Of a DNA stretch of 64,000 nucleotides, positions 24,057 through 36,504 are shown in pieces (position 1 is the first letter of the stretch; the number at the start of each line of letters is the position of its first letter). The stretch is taken from the NCBI GenBank assembly GCA_000827495.1, contig KN817569.1, forward strand, positions 1 to 64,000. The letters run 5' to 3'. The position numbers were made by a program, and so were the translations under genes. This DNA comes from Hypholoma sublateritium FD-334 SS-4. Lineage: Eukaryota > Basidiomycota > Agaricomycetes > Agaricales > Strophariaceae. The notes below the pieces were generated by a model. It saw only the letters and a program-made list of their open reading frames with translations. It ran no database searches and was not told where the DNA came from.

Positions 24057-24423
24057 AATGTCCCCGGTGCCGGGATTTTGTGGACTTTGGACAATTTAGA
24101 TTATGATACCTTTCTTACATATGTGTTGATCATTTGCTGGACACTTCGCATGAATACTTACTGCTATTTTATTTCTTTCAGGTTGTCTCATTTTTTATTT
24201 TCCCTCCACACTACTTGAGTAGTTTCACTTGCGGCTACAGGAAAGCATTCATTACCGCGATATTAGCTTCATTTGTACCAGCCACAGAATATAAATGCAG
24301 TTTGATGTTGCAACTACAAAGGTTTTTACCGCACATATACAGTAAGTACATAAGTTCCTCGTTACTGATGTGTAAATATAAAGCGCAACCACGTTCAATG
24401 GATTATCGTACAACGCATTGATG
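24057..24423. other. Convergent 3' region between cupredoxin and NEPRO-like genes
   Basis: AT-rich sequence with no supported gene. The two flanking genes converge, so it should contain both 3' UTRs. Confidence 0.45.
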
Positions 24424-25622
24424 TTAAAATCCGAAGATATCATCGATCTCGTTCTTCGGAGATTTTCGTTTTTTTTTCTTCAGTTCTGTTATAGCACCGG
24501 ACGTTTGCTGCTCCTTATATGCCTTTTTTGGAGCCTTTCTTTCAATGGTCACATTTTCGACTAGACATTGTGAGTGCGAGTTCATGGATTTTTAAAAATA
24601 TAGCCTACCAGGGATTGCTGTGAGCGTAGTAGCAACTTCAAGTTTTTGCTTGGATTTTTCCAGTGGATTGATCGCAGCTTCATACACTGAGTATGGAGTA
24701 AACTTGTTGATGGAGACAGGTGGGGTCATTGACGCGTCAATCCTGATAGGAGTCACAAGCGTCGACACGGGTATCACGTTGGAAAGATTGCTGGATTTTT
24801 CTTGCGGTTGCCGCTGCCAGGTATGATGAGCCAAGCGTATCAGCCTGACGCTGAGGTGGTTGTACCCACAAAGACGACTGCAATAAGTTTTTCTGTGCAT
24901 TCACGCATATCTTGAATTATTTTTTCAAGTTCCTGAGCCAGGCTCTGTGTCCTAGATGACATAGCCACAAACACGAGAAGGATTTGGAGGAAGGCGGCTG
25001 ACTGCAGCGACCGATGGAAGGACCTAATAGGTATGTCGTATCGGGCACGTTCTCAAACCTATGTGGATTTACTCACTTATATGCTCTCAGACAGACTTCG
25101 GATAGCTGTGTATTGAAACCGACGTCAAAACCATGGCCAAAAATGCATTCTGGATGTTGTCAACCTTATTGAGTAACTGTGTAGCGACGTGGTACTGTGC
25201 AGCGATCTTGGACAGATATCTTCGCCCTGGACAATGCGTCCACGTCCCTTTCATGGAGCTAGAGCTTTGAGGAATATCTATGTTATCAGAAAATACGCGG
25301 TAGCAAATTTATCATTTACTTGCCTCGCAGCTGTTGTCCCATAAAATGCATTACGCAAGGTAATTATCGAATCCTGCAGATTTAAATCCTCTAACTTGTG
25401 AAGGTATCGCTGTAATTCCGAGACATTTCGCCAGAAAAGTGCTCCGCGATGTTGGTTTTTATTTTTGTAATAAAGCCTTCGCAATAATTGTAGCTCAGCG
25501 CCGAGAATCGTCAAAGAAGATTGTAGTCGCCGAGACAGTAATTTGAGAGATTTCAACTCTGCATCCACTAAACCCGGATGGAAGGAGTCTAATGATGCTC
25601 TGGGAATGAATTCGGATGTCAT
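24424..25622 (-). CDS. NEPRO/RMP1-like nucleolar protein (DUF4477)
   Basis: The first exon carries the DUF4477 signature of the nucleolus and neural progenitor (NEPRO) family: LKSLKLLSRRLQSSLTILGA, ELQLLRRLYYKNKNQHRGAL, FWRNVSELQRYLHKLED. A later exon reads SLQSAAFLQILLVFVAMSSR and TQSLAQELEKIIQDMRECTE, again typical. The C-terminus is Lys-rich and ends KSPKNEIDDIFGF, a tail seen in these proteins and in yeast Rmp1 relatives. NEPRO and Rmp1 have been tied to RNase MRP and rRNA processing, so a nucleolar RNA-processing role is the best inference. I place the start at 25622 (MTSEFIPRASL); an in-frame Met at 25754 would add a hydrophobic stretch unusual for this family. Middle exons (24600-25250) are placed less certainly. 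It is divergent from the AP-1 beta gene. Confidence 0.78.
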
Positions 25623-25871
25623 ATTCAACGTTAAGTGTGTTTTAACAAGAGAAATGACAGGATGCACCGCGACAGAGGCAAGACAGAGGATGCAATAAAG
25701 CAGAGGAGTGTTATCGAGTCCGGAGTCCGACAGTCGACTCAGGCAAACAAACATTCGCTAAATCCGATTTGGTAATGATGATGATGATGTTCAGTAGCTA
25801 TAGCTTGCTCGCTCTACTACTCGTTCCCTCGCCAACTTCCGCCAGATCTCGCTGCTTGGTAGGGCTGCATC

Positions 25872-28557
25872 ATGGCTCAACCTGGACAAGATGCCAAGTT
25901 CTTTACAAGAGGAAAGATCGAGGTTCGTCTCTGGCTGCGTTGTAACCCATCTGAAAATACGCGTCATGTTGAACCGGTGACCAGGAATTCCGGGCAGATC
26001 TACAAGCAGCTGAAGCAAAGGACAAGAAGTTTGTAAAGCGCAAGACAGTGCTGAAGAAGATCGTTGCGAATATTACAATGGGCAATGACAGTTGGTAGCA
26101 TCAGTTCGATCCAAGGATATGGACTCACTGCTCAGCCATGCCTCTCTCAAAGTGTCCCCTTTATTCACTGATGTGGTCCAATGTTTGGGCACCCCGCTCC
26201 TCGAAATCAAGAAAAGTACGTGCATCATTCAGTTCTCTCTAAGCTCTCTCTTATTATTCGAAGTGGTCTATCTCTTCCTTGTTAGTTACGGCAGATCAAG
26301 GCCAGAACAAATCCACCTCGTCATTCCCAGTTTTCTCCAAGTAAGCCCTCTCCGTGAAGAAGCAGGCTCGCAATTTCTCATTTTATGTCGCTCCATAGGA
26401 CTGCAGTGATCGTGACCCCCTCATCCGAGCATTGGCCATTCGAACGATGTCTTATATACCAATTCCCGTCGTCACAGAAGCACTTTCTGACAACCTACGA
26501 CATTGCCTGAAAGACCGTGATGCATATGTGCGGAAGACAGCTGCAATATGTGTCGCAAAACTCTACAGTGCAGATCCTCGGAGAGCCGAAAAGGGTGGCT
26601 TTGTGGAACTGCTACGGGACCTTATGCTCGATAGCAATGCTACAGTCGTTGCGAATGCAGTAGCAGCCCTCTCAGAGATAGGTGATAGACAAGATGGTGT
26701 CATCTTCAAGCTCAACCTTACAACAGCGAACAAGCTACTTGCTGCTCTTGGTGAGAGTTCCGAGTGAGTCTCAATAATTATAATTCTACCTACCATTTCT
26801 CACATAACACTGTACAGGTGGGGACAGATATACATATTGGATTCTCTTCTACGATATGTTCCCCAACGTCATGCAGACGCAGAAACGATGGCAGAGAGGA
26901 TTATTGTCCAGTTACAACACGCCAATTCAGCGGTAGTCCTGACTACAATCAAAGTTCTGTTATACCTCATGAACTACATGGAAAATCGCCGTTTAATAGA
27001 TTATTGCTGCAAGAAAATGGGTCCCCCCTTAGGTATGTACTCGGATTCCGGCATGTAGTCTTGTCTGCTAACAAGTTTATTTCTGCTTTTCCTTCTCAAA
27101 ACGCAGTCACGCTCTTGTCGTCGGGACCTGAGGTTCAATATGTTGCTTTGCGAAATATTCTCTTGATTATCCAACGACGGCCAGCTGTTCTTAAAAACGA
27201 CGTCAGAGTCTTCTTTTGCAAATATAACGATCCAATCTATGTCAAATTAGCCAAACTGGAGATCATGTATCGGTTAGCCCGCGCCGAGAATGCTACTGAA
27301 GTATTGACCGAACTCCAGGAGTAAGTCTCCAATGTTGCATCTACTTGGATTAAGCTGATTTGCTCGTCTGGTAGATATGCATCCGAAGTCGACATTGACT
27401 TTGTCAGGAAGGCGGTTCGGTCCATCGGGCGCTTAGCTATCAAAGTCGAGGCAGCGGCTGACAATTGCATCCAATCACTACTACAGCTTATCGAAACAAA
27501 GGTCAGCTACGTCGTACAAGAAGCTGTCATTGTCATCAAGGATGTGTTCCGGCGATACCCAGGAAATTACGAAGGCATCATCCCCACTCTCTGCGAAAAT
27601 TTGGACTCTCTGGATGAACCTGAATCCAAGGCGGCTATGATATGGATCATTGGTCAATTTACGAATAGGATCGAAAACGCAGAAGAATTGTTAGATGACT
27701 TGTTGTATACCTTTTTAGAAGAGAGCGTTGAGGTAACGGGATTTTATTCCAATCATCTTCCATCACTAAATAATATTGATAGGTTCAACTCGCTCTTCTT
27801 ACAGCAACGGTAAAGATGTTCTTGTACAAATCCAGTTCTGACAGAGCGAAAGAACTCGTGCACAAGGTGCTAAAATGGACCACAGAAGAAGTTGATAATC
27901 CAGACTTGCGAGACCGAGGATTTATGTACTGGCGAATGCTGGCCATCAATCCTTCTGCAGCTGGAGAAATCGTGCTTGCTGAAAAACCTGCCATTACAAC
28001 AGACTCCGATAGAATGGATCGAGGGGCACTAGACCAACTTTTGCTGCACACGGGAACTCTGGGTAGTATATACCATAAGAATCCCGAAGTACGGTTTCAT
28101 GCCTTCTTTCTTGACCTGCACTCACCAGCATCTGTCTTAGACCTTTATCCGAAATGCCACAGGAAAAGCATTGGCGGACAGCCCGGCTCTTAACCTTCAT
28201 TCACGCTCTGTGCTTATACCCCTTGCACCCACCCAACTTCCCCCTGGGGTTGTAACCGTACCAGGACCCGGGCCAAATGAAGCCCGAAGTGACCCAGCGC
28301 CAACAATCAATGCAGCAGATTCGGATGGTCCCCCTCCTGTTCAATCGAAGAGGACTGATGTCCAAGCCGACGATGAGGAGGATGACGCAGGATCCGAGCA
28401 AGACGACGATGACGACGATGACAACACGCCAGCAATCCGCGATCCCTATTCTAACCTTGATGGCGCTTTTGGCAACTACGTAACTGATCAGCCACGCCCT
28501 ATGGCAGCTAATAAAGGTGGAGGACGGTCCCACGACGAGGACGACCTCTTGTTTTAG
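25872..28557 (+). CDS. apl2: AP-1 complex subunit beta (beta-adaptin)
   Basis: Beta-adaptin is a large subunit of the AP-1 clathrin adaptor at the trans-Golgi and endosomes. The gene starts at 25872 with a short exon ([17 protein letters not shown]), then [107 protein letters not shown] and [20 protein letters not shown], the usual HEAT-like trunk. After the trunk comes a Pro/Asp-rich hinge with a poly-Asp tract (about 28375-28430), and the protein ends [10 protein letters not shown]. There is no room for the C-terminal appendage domain found in animal beta-1. Two introns interrupt the N-terminal 60 codons, others occur at about 26218-26284 and 26764-26818. The identity is secure. Confidence 0.95.
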
Positions 28558-28689
28558 GGACCTTGTATATTTTGCATTAATTTCACATGATATAGCATGT
28601 AGGAGCTTCTGGTATAGGTATATGGATGGATGGATATTGTAAGTAGTATTAAGGATGTTTCATGAAATGCTTTTGCAATGCATATGAGC

Positions 28690-29716
28690 TCAAGCTTGAG
28701 GAATGTTGTGTATTGGTCTCAAGGAATTGTAGTGCTGGTATGGCACTTCAGTAAAAGAATACAATGGGGAGAAATGCTCACTCACCTCGCCGAGCCCGTA
28801 CAGTTTCCTGTGATAACTAATTCGAACCACACGCTCGACTTTGCTGCTAGTAGGGTTTTGGTCTCCCATTGGGTCATGAACCACTACGAAGGGCTGGCTG
28901 CCTTGGACAACGTGAATAGGAAAACTGAAAGCTTTGCTCAGTGCAACAATCTCCGGTTCACCGCCCCAGACAGCAGTGTCTCGAACCATAGTGCAATAGC
29001 TGTCAAATTGTTGTCGGTTCATAAATCCAGCGTCAAGGGCGCCTTCTCCATCCTCCCCGCCGGCGGAAGGTAAGAAGGGAATAAAATCGGTTGGATGGGA
29101 GTGGATGTAATTTGCAGCTGCTATTCGTAGATTGGTGTATGTGGCTTGTTCCTTGGAAAGGACTTCGAGTAGAAGCAACTGATCCGCAACTGCTGAGAAA
29201 AGACAATGGCCATCGGGATTTATCTAAGTGCCACATTGGCGACGTCAGAGAAATTGCAAAGGTGCTGTGCTTGCATACCTCGTAAATTTCCACGGACAGG
29301 TCTCTGCATACCTTGCGAATAGCTGCGTCCTCGTCTTTCGCTTCCTTTTCTAGCCTTGCCTGAACTTCTGGATCGTCGGGAGCATACGATTGAGCAAGTT
29401 GAGCTGCTTTCCTGGCCTGCGAATCAAATCATTGACAATGGCATTAGCAGATTGACGACAGGTACGCAAACGAGCACACCTGGCGAGCCTTGAATCGGCT
29501 TTTCGCGTCCTTCTTCTCAGTGGTCTCTATTTGAGTAGCTTGGTCGTTGAGGTTCATTTCGTTAAGAATAGTTGCAGATTCCGTTTGTACAGTGGCATCT
29601 TGGGAATCAAGGTGTGCGAGGAGGTCGTCCATGAGAGTATCGTTCTCATGATCCATGGTGGGTTCTGAAAGGGTACTCGACTGTGGGGTCTTCCTTCTGT
29701 TATTTCGTTTGCCCAT
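28690..29716 (-). CDS. otu2: OTU-domain cysteine protease (OTUD6/Otu2 type)
   Basis: This is a predicted deubiquitinase. The N-terminus (from 29716) is charged and coiled-coil-like, with KKDAKSRFKARQ leading into an Ala/Lys/Glu-rich helix. The OTU catalytic site is visible as INPDGHCLFSAVADQLLL, with catalytic Asp and Cys in the DGHC core. Other family blocks are RIAAANYIHSHPTDFIPFL, YCTMVRDTAVWGGEPEIVAL and IHVVQGSQPFVVV. The last exon reads HYNSLRPIHN after an intron at about 28747-28786 and supplies the catalytic His. The arrangement of N-terminal helix plus C-terminal OTU matches OTUD6B and yeast Otu2, which act on ribosome-associated ubiquitin. It converges on AP-1 beta and is divergent from the SmgGDS-like gene. 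Confidence 0.92.
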
Positions 29717-29980
29717 AACTTGGAGCGCGGTTGGAGTTGGTGGAGCAGACGAATCGGAATACGCTCATTGCTGGTATATGTAAATCTTATCTTATCGCGC
29801 GTGAGGATCAGCCGCTGTCACTGTCAGTGGTGGCCTGCGCTCATACAGTTGCAAACACTTGCTCTGACTAGAGACCACTACTTAGTCCTTTACCATTTAA
29901 ATAGAAGCGACCCGAATTTTCTCTCCTCCGTTTTTCCCTTGATTGGTGACTTGCAAGTCTCCTGCGATACCGCTTGATCT

Positions 29981-32697
29981 ATGAGCTCCTTTCCTCCGAT
30001 CGATCTTATCCCCCTGGAGCGCCGTCTCCACGAACTCGTCTCTTCAATCCGCGAGACGGACAACGACGAGTCTTGGGATTCTGTCGAGAAGACTGCAAAA
30101 GAACTCGCTAATAACCTACGCGTACGAAATGCGACTGGTGAGCGTCAAAGTTTATCTATGCCACAGGCGCCGGCGCTAACCACCCAACCATGCATAGTTG
30201 ATAGTCATACCATCCTTGGGAAGACTGAACTACCCCAAACCCTGACTTCTCTTTTATCATTGGCTTTAAATGGGTCCCTCTCTGTAGAAGAGAGCGGGGC
30301 CCACATTCCCAAAGACAACAGGACAGGGCCTGTCCTTGAAGTCTTGCGAGTAGGTGCCAATATTTGTATGGATCATAGTGAGTAGGCTCCGGATCAGTCA
30401 GATAATTCCTCATCGGCTTCCAGACGAGAATCGGTCCGCAGTCCTAGAAGTGGCTTTCCCGCAAAGTGTCTTTGCCATTCTGGAAGCATACGCGGAAACA
30501 ATCCCATCACCTCCCAGCGCGAAACCCTTACCCTTGTCAACTTCTCACCTCAAGGTTGTTAGAACTGCGATTGGGGTACTTCTGAACGCGAGTATTGGTT
30601 TTGGTAGGTTTGAATATTTTCTGAAATCAAAGCAGCTTTTCGAATGTCGATATAGATCCCGTCAAGGCTCGTCTAACATCGTTGGAAGCTGCTCGAACTA
30701 TAATCAAGCTGTCTTCGACAATTTATCCGCCTACATCTTGGACATCGTACCTACACAGCTCCGCAAAAGATGCGTTCATTGAAGAATGGGATCTACGAAG
30801 CGGGATATCCAATTGGGCGTGGAGAACGGTGTCAGCTCTTAGAGATGGCCAAGATGAAAGTACGATCGCGTGATGAACTCTTCTTTGGCTAACCATCTGA
30901 TTGTTATTACAGCTTTGCAGGCGATCAATCCAGATGTTTTGCCCTGGATATCTGCCCCATTGCTGAGATTCTGTCCCCCGCAAGCGGAAGAAAATTCGCC
31001 TCTCGCTGATTGGGACGCGAACATGTTAGACAAGTTGGTACAGACTGACTTTGATTTCTTGGAAGAATCTTGCACCTTGATTGAGTCGCTTTCATTGGAC
31101 GTGGAAGACTTCCGGTTAGAATTAGCTCGCGCTTCTTGCTACCCTGAAGACACTAACTCTGAATTGTGCCTAAACACGATTCTCAATTTTATCGAGCACG
31201 GCGCTTACCCCCCACTCTGGAGTAATCCAATTTTCGCCGACACTGAGAGGAAAAACAAGGAGAAAGCTTTTGACATTTGCAAAGCTGCGTTGATTAAAGC
31301 TGTCGTCGAGGTTTTCGGGGAAGAAAAAAATGAAGACGCGCTATGGATTAGCAGCGACTCCAAACAACCAGGAGGTCCGATCGTGGCTAAATTTGTCCAA
31401 TGGATCAAGAGATTTGTCGAACAAGTTGGAGTTGGCGCTATTGGGTCCACTAGAGATGATATGACGATATGTGCCAGTCTTTCGCTAGGGAATCTCGTGC
31501 GGAAAGGTGAGCTTCATGGCATTATCGTTGAATATTCTTACGAACATACTTCTAGTGAATGTTGCAGTGTCTCTACTGTCACCTCCATATTCTCTCGCTC
31601 CAATTCTTGCTTCTCCTCGTTTCATCTCACCTTCAACGGATATCAAACTCAAGCACGGTATCCTTGGCTTGCTCAAACACCTTGCTCAGTTTTCTAAACT
31701 TTCCGCGGTGATCCCGACTTCTTTGGCAGATGTTGGAATCATAGAACGCATTTCTACAAGTGGAATTTGGGACGAAAAGAGTGATGCTATGGCCGATGTC
31801 ATACAGCTAAGTGCTATTGGGGTTGCCAAGCATATGTGCCACGCCAGTCGTATGTGCCCTATTGTGCATGATGTTGACCTTATTCTGATAAAAAATTGCT
31901 ACTTAGTGGATCACACATTCGCATTGGTTCTTCCCAACGACAAGGATAGGCCTGCGGGCCTCTCCCAAATTCTTGCTCTGATTAAACGCTCAGACTCTGT
32001 GTCGATTAAGAGTGAGGGGTCCCGGGTTCTTGTCAACGTGGTCAAGACAATTTGGTTTAGTGAACGCGTACCGGACGCCTCAGAGGAAAAGAAAAGGAAG
32101 AGAGAACAATGCATATCTATTCTACTCACGGAAGAATGTGCAACAATCCTCACCGGTCTCATATCCCGCAGCAACAAATACCCAATCTTGGTAAACGAAG
32201 GCATCGTCGCCATCAGCTTGCTAGCTACGCATAAACTAGGCGGTATGATTTTTATTTTTCAGTTGACCCAGGGTTTATAACACTTTGCTGCATCAGGATC
32301 ACTTGTGACCAACGCGCTTACCGTGCCGCCGAACGGAGATGCGCCCTTATCTCTATCGACAAGCATCGACGTCGCCTCGTCACTGCCGACACCCTCCTCG
32401 AGAAACGACGGCCTTCCCATCCCCCGTCACGCACTCGACATGCTGGTGTTCGTGCTGCGCAATGTGGACAATCCTGTCAATTTCCCAATTGAAGTGCGCA
32501 TCAACACATGCACTTTCTTCCTCCAGCTTCCAAGATTTGCGCCAGCTGCCTCCCTGGCTAAAATCTGGGATGCTGTCATCCCCGTGGTCCAACAGGTGGT
32601 CGAGGACTCTGAGGGGATCAAAGAGGAGGAAAAACTCGTCAAGGCGGCGAATGTCCTTCTTGATAACTGGAAACGTCCTCAGGTCACTTCTGCCTAA
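29981..32697 (+). CDS. SmgGDS-like armadillo protein (RAP1GDS1 family)
   Basis: The product resembles Rap1 GTPase-GDP dissociation stimulator 1, an armadillo-repeat chaperone and exchange factor for prenylated small GTPases. Helical repeats run through the whole protein, for example LEVLRVGANICMDH with NENRSAVLE, KVVRTAIGVLLNASIGF, ASLSLGNLVRK, KLKHGILGLLKHLAQFSKLS, SEGSRVLVNVVKTIWFSE and VNEGIVAISLLATHKLGG. The C-terminal exon (32298-32697) holds HALDMLVFVLRNVDNPVNFP and VEVRINTCTFFLQLP-like repeats and ends at 32697. About seven short introns are needed (for example 30138-30195, 30379-30422, 31506-31559, 32242-32296). The start at 29981 opens the first exon directly. Family membership is fairly sure; GTPase partners cannot be told from sequence. 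Confidence 0.88.
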
Positions 32698-33461
32698 GTA
32701 ACTTCACGATAATTCACGATTTATTCCCATGCAAACACCTGGAAATAATGCTCGTCACAGCACCCTACCCATTCTTACTTGTATCTGATCTTTTGGTTGC
32801 CCGGCAATTGTTTGAACTGAAGCCCTCTTTTGTATGTGTAAGAATGTTGTATATATAGCTTATACATAATGTCTTTCTCGCATGTTGATTCCTACCTGTG
32901 GGACCAGGCCACGGGCCTTGGGCGAGTCTTCTTGTCACCGCCAAATTTTTGTAACCTGCGATGGCGACATAACTCACATTTGGTAGCGAATATTTTGCCG
33001 CGGTCCGGAATTCACACTCTGTACACTTGTTTGACAGAAGTACTTGATAATCATACATTGCATTTGCTGACATCTGTGTCATCGAAAAATTATCCGCAAC
33101 CAACTCAAATGCTACCTACTCTCCGCTATCAGTGGAATACATAGTGATCTGCCAGGAGTATGAGTATGCCAGCCTGAGTGCGCACTTGGCGTCCCGATTC
33201 CTGCCCAGGGCGGGTTCTCCGGACTATCGGAACTGCACTGCATTTTTATCTATCTTTATCCGCCCACATGCTTCTGTCCCTTTTCAAGTTTGACCCGTCC
33301 ATGGATAGGCTCGGCTATCATCTTGGGCTATCCTCCATTTTCCATACTCCAGCCAAGTATTAGCCTATAAACTCCCTGGGCTTCTTTTTCTATAAGAGGC
33401 ATGCCTCAATTACCGTACTTCCAGCTCTCTCCCCACCCGCTCGCTCTGATACCTGTTCGAA
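32698..33461. other. Intergenic region upstream of the permease
   Basis: Tandem genes flank this 764-bp stretch. No frame is supported. The right third should hold the permease promoter, including the TATA box listed at 33366. Confidence 0.5.
33366..33370 (+). promoter_or_regulatory. Putative TATA box of the amino-acid permease
   Basis: A CCTATAAACT element lies 96 bases upstream of the permease start codon, followed by a CT-rich leader. Position and context fit a core promoter; this is inferred from sequence only. Confidence 0.45.
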
Positions 33462-35774
33462 ATGAGCTCCGACGGGAAGCCCAGTGGCAAGGCCCTCGAT
33501 GATCACGAGAAGTCGTTCACCTCTGCCGACGAGTACTGCGATGACAACTTCAATGAGCCTATGGCGGAGGAGACTTTACACCGTGGCCTCAAGGCTCGTC
33601 AAATCTCTATGATTGCGGTTGGTACCCTCATACCCGTTCCAGTCACACACTGAACCGAAATCTGCATAGCTTGGTGGGGCTGTTGGGACAGGATTGATCA
33701 TTGGTTCTGGTACAGCTTTGGTTCGGGGTGGTCCTCTGGGTATGTCGTATTCGAATGAATGCATGCTGAACATACACTGAAGAATATGCTGTCTTAGGTC
33801 TTCTTTTGGGGTATTCTTATGTGGGGTTCGTTTGTTATCTGGTCATGGGATCTCTTGGCGAGATGGCCGCTTTTTTGCCGCACAAGAAAGGCTTTGCTGG
33901 ATACGCGACGCGATTTGTCGACCCCGCTCTCGGATTTGCTTTGGGATGGAATTATCTTTTGAAATACGTGAGTTTATTGCTATCATGTGTCAACTTGATG
34001 TAGGTAAATCATACTTTTTTTAGTTAATCGTTACACCCAACAATATCAATGCTGCTGGCGTAGTCGTGCAATACTGGACGCGCTCAGTACATATCGCTAT
34101 CTGGATGGGTGAGTCGATTTTTGTGTGGTAATCTCGCTCGACCTCATGTTTCTATACAGTCATATTTATTGCATTCAGTGAGTGGTTTCAATGCAGCGTA
34201 TTGCTTCTGAATACTCAATGCACATGCAGTCCTTGCTATTAATCTTCTCGGTGTCCGCGTCTTTGGGGAATTGGAGTTCTGGTTCTCAGGTATCAAAGGT
34301 GAGTTACATCGGATTATTGATCATGTTTACCTAAGGCTCACCCAAATCACAGTGGTGGCTTTAATAGGTCTATTGCTTATGGGGATCATCATCGACCTTG
34401 GTTCGTGCATATTCTACTTTTACATACTTGAGCTAAATCGATAGTGCAGGTGGAAATCCTATACATGACCGCATCGGATTCAGGTATTGGCGAGCACCAG
34501 ATGGTCCCATGGGGACGTATCTTTTGAGTCAAGTTCACAATACTAAAACCGCCATATTCCTTGGATTTTGGGCGGTGATGACCAACGCCCTCTTCGCTTT
34601 TATTGGGACCGAACTGATTGGTGTGAGTCTCTTCATTCATCGATACCTCCGCTTGGCTTATTTAACTTTTCACAGGTAACAGTGGGAGAGGCAGAAAATC
34701 CCCGCAAAAATATCCCAATTGCTATTCGAAGGACCTTTTGGCGTATATTGATTTTCTACATCGGTGGAGTTTTCGTGATTGGCTTGATTGTCCCCAGCAC
34801 AAATCAAAGTCTTTTCACTGCTACTAAGTCGAAGACGGGAGCCGCTGCAAGTCCTTTCGTCGTTGCCACAACACTCGTACGTTTCATTGCTGAATTTACA
34901 TATCGGTAACTGATACTCAACTAATCTCTAGGTTGGGATCAAAGTGTTGAATCACATCATCAATGCTGCCATCCTGATCTTTGTTTTAAGTGCAGCAAAC
35001 TCAGATTTATACATCGGTTCTCGTACCCTGTACGGTTTGGCCATTGAGGGGAAAGCACCTGCTATCTTCAGGAAAGTGAACAGACTTGGTGTTCCCTGGC
35101 CTGCCTTGCTCTTTTGCACAGCATTTTGTAGCCTCGTGTTTCTCAATGTTCAATCTTCGGGCGCAAAAGGTATGCATATCACTCGTGGCAGCCGAAATGG
35201 ATCCCACTAACATTTACCTACTAGTGTTTGGATGGTTTGTGAATCTTGTGTCTGCCTTCGGTGCCTTGACCTGGATGTGTATTGTTTTCTCTCACATGTG
35301 AGAGAACACCGCTTTTACGCTTATTCTCGATTCACTTATCTGTGAATTGAATAGCCGTTTCATGAAGGCCCTCAAAGCACGCGGAATGAGTCGTGATGAT
35401 CTGCCCTATAAAGCTCCCTTTCAGCCATGGGGAAGTTGGTTTGCGCTGATCTCAACTGGTATCATCACGATCTTCAAGGGTTTCGACACGTTCTTGCCTT
35501 TTAATACCGCAAACTTCATAACGTTAGTGCGAGCTTGCGTTCTCAAAATCATATGACTAATATTTCACTTTGCAGGAGTTACATTGCTCTGCCGACGTTC
35601 TTCTTCCTCTGGCTCGGCTACAAGCTTTTCTACAGGACCACAGTCATTCCTATCGACAAGGTTGATCTTGTTACAGGAATCCGTGCTATCGAGGAAGAGG
35701 AAAAACGATATCTAGAGCAAGAAACTGAGAAAGGCCCAAGAACCCTTCCTCAAAGAATATGGGATTCTTTGTAA
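33462..35774 (+). CDS. Amino-acid permease (yeast amino-acid transporter family)
   Basis: This plasma-membrane proton symporter belongs to the YAT branch of the APC superfamily, the Gap1-type permeases. The cytoplasmic N-terminus ends HRGLKARQISMIA, then TM1 GGAVGTGLIIGSGTALVRGG, spanning an intron, and TM2 GYSYVGFVCYLVMGSLGEMA. FVDPALGFALGWNYLLKY, NAAGVVVQYWTRSVHIAIWM, FIGTELIGVTVGEAENPRKN, IPIAIRRTFWRILIFYIGGV, INAAILIFVLSAANSDLYIG, SRTLYGLAIEGKAPAIFRKV and GVPWPALLFCTAFCSLVFLN are all family hallmarks. The C-terminus has PYKAPFQPWGSWFALISTGI and ends in a charged tail. About a dozen introns, typically 50-60 nt, divide the gene. Substrate cannot be assigned. Permeases of this class need the SHR3 chaperone, whose gene lies at 55951. 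Confidence 0.95.
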
Positions 35775-36504
35775 CGATTCTACTAGTTCCTGTGCACATT
35801 GGGTTGGCATTTAATTACGACCGCTGCGGTGTTATCTTTCATATTGCTCCAGTATACGAGATCAACGGCCTCTATCTTACTTGGCCCCGCCCGCGGAGAC
35901 TCAAGCGATAAGCCGGCATCTGAGACCTTAACCTTAGCTGATCCGTTCTCAACCCGTCTCGTGAATTTCTGCAGCTTGTCACCGACTTGTCATATCAATT
36001 AGTATGCTCGAGGTCTGCCTGGGGTCTGCTCAGTGCTGATGTTATGTAATTCACGGGAAATAAATATCTACTTATACAGGAGATCGCCCTCGACGAGGCG
36101 ACGGCTACGATGGTACGTAAATACAGACTTTGGACAGGCTACCTACCGATGCTACTTACCGATGCTTTCCTGCATTATGGTACACGAATCAAACACGAAT
36201 CTAGACATTTATTTTAAATATATTATTTACTCATCATCGTTTGAGCATCGTATTTGGTATAGTTACTCAGACGAGTGGCATTAGTAACGTTGTTTGACAA
36301 AGTCTTACCAACCTTGAATCGGCCTATATAAGGTGACCAAAACACCGTCATCAAGTAGGAACTGCGACATCTCGCAGGTCCATGCGTATCGGCTTAAAGA
36401 GCTTCGTAGAGTTTGTTGTCCTGCACCTCCCTTGGCTTTATTTCACTGGCTGTGCATTTTCACCCTCGGAGCCAATCACACATCCCACAATACTCATCGC
36501 CAAT
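35775..36504. other. Intergenic region upstream of pirin
   Basis: This 730-bp stretch has no supported gene. A TATATAAG element at 36325-36332 is a candidate core promoter for pirin. The region around 36200-36240 is AT-rich. Confidence 0.5.
36325..36332 (+). promoter_or_regulatory. Putative TATA box of the pirin gene
   Basis: TATATAAG lies 180 bases upstream of the chosen start at 36505 and about 57 bases upstream of the in-frame Met at 36382. It would fit transcription starting near 36355-36370, which leaves either Met usable. Confidence 0.45.
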
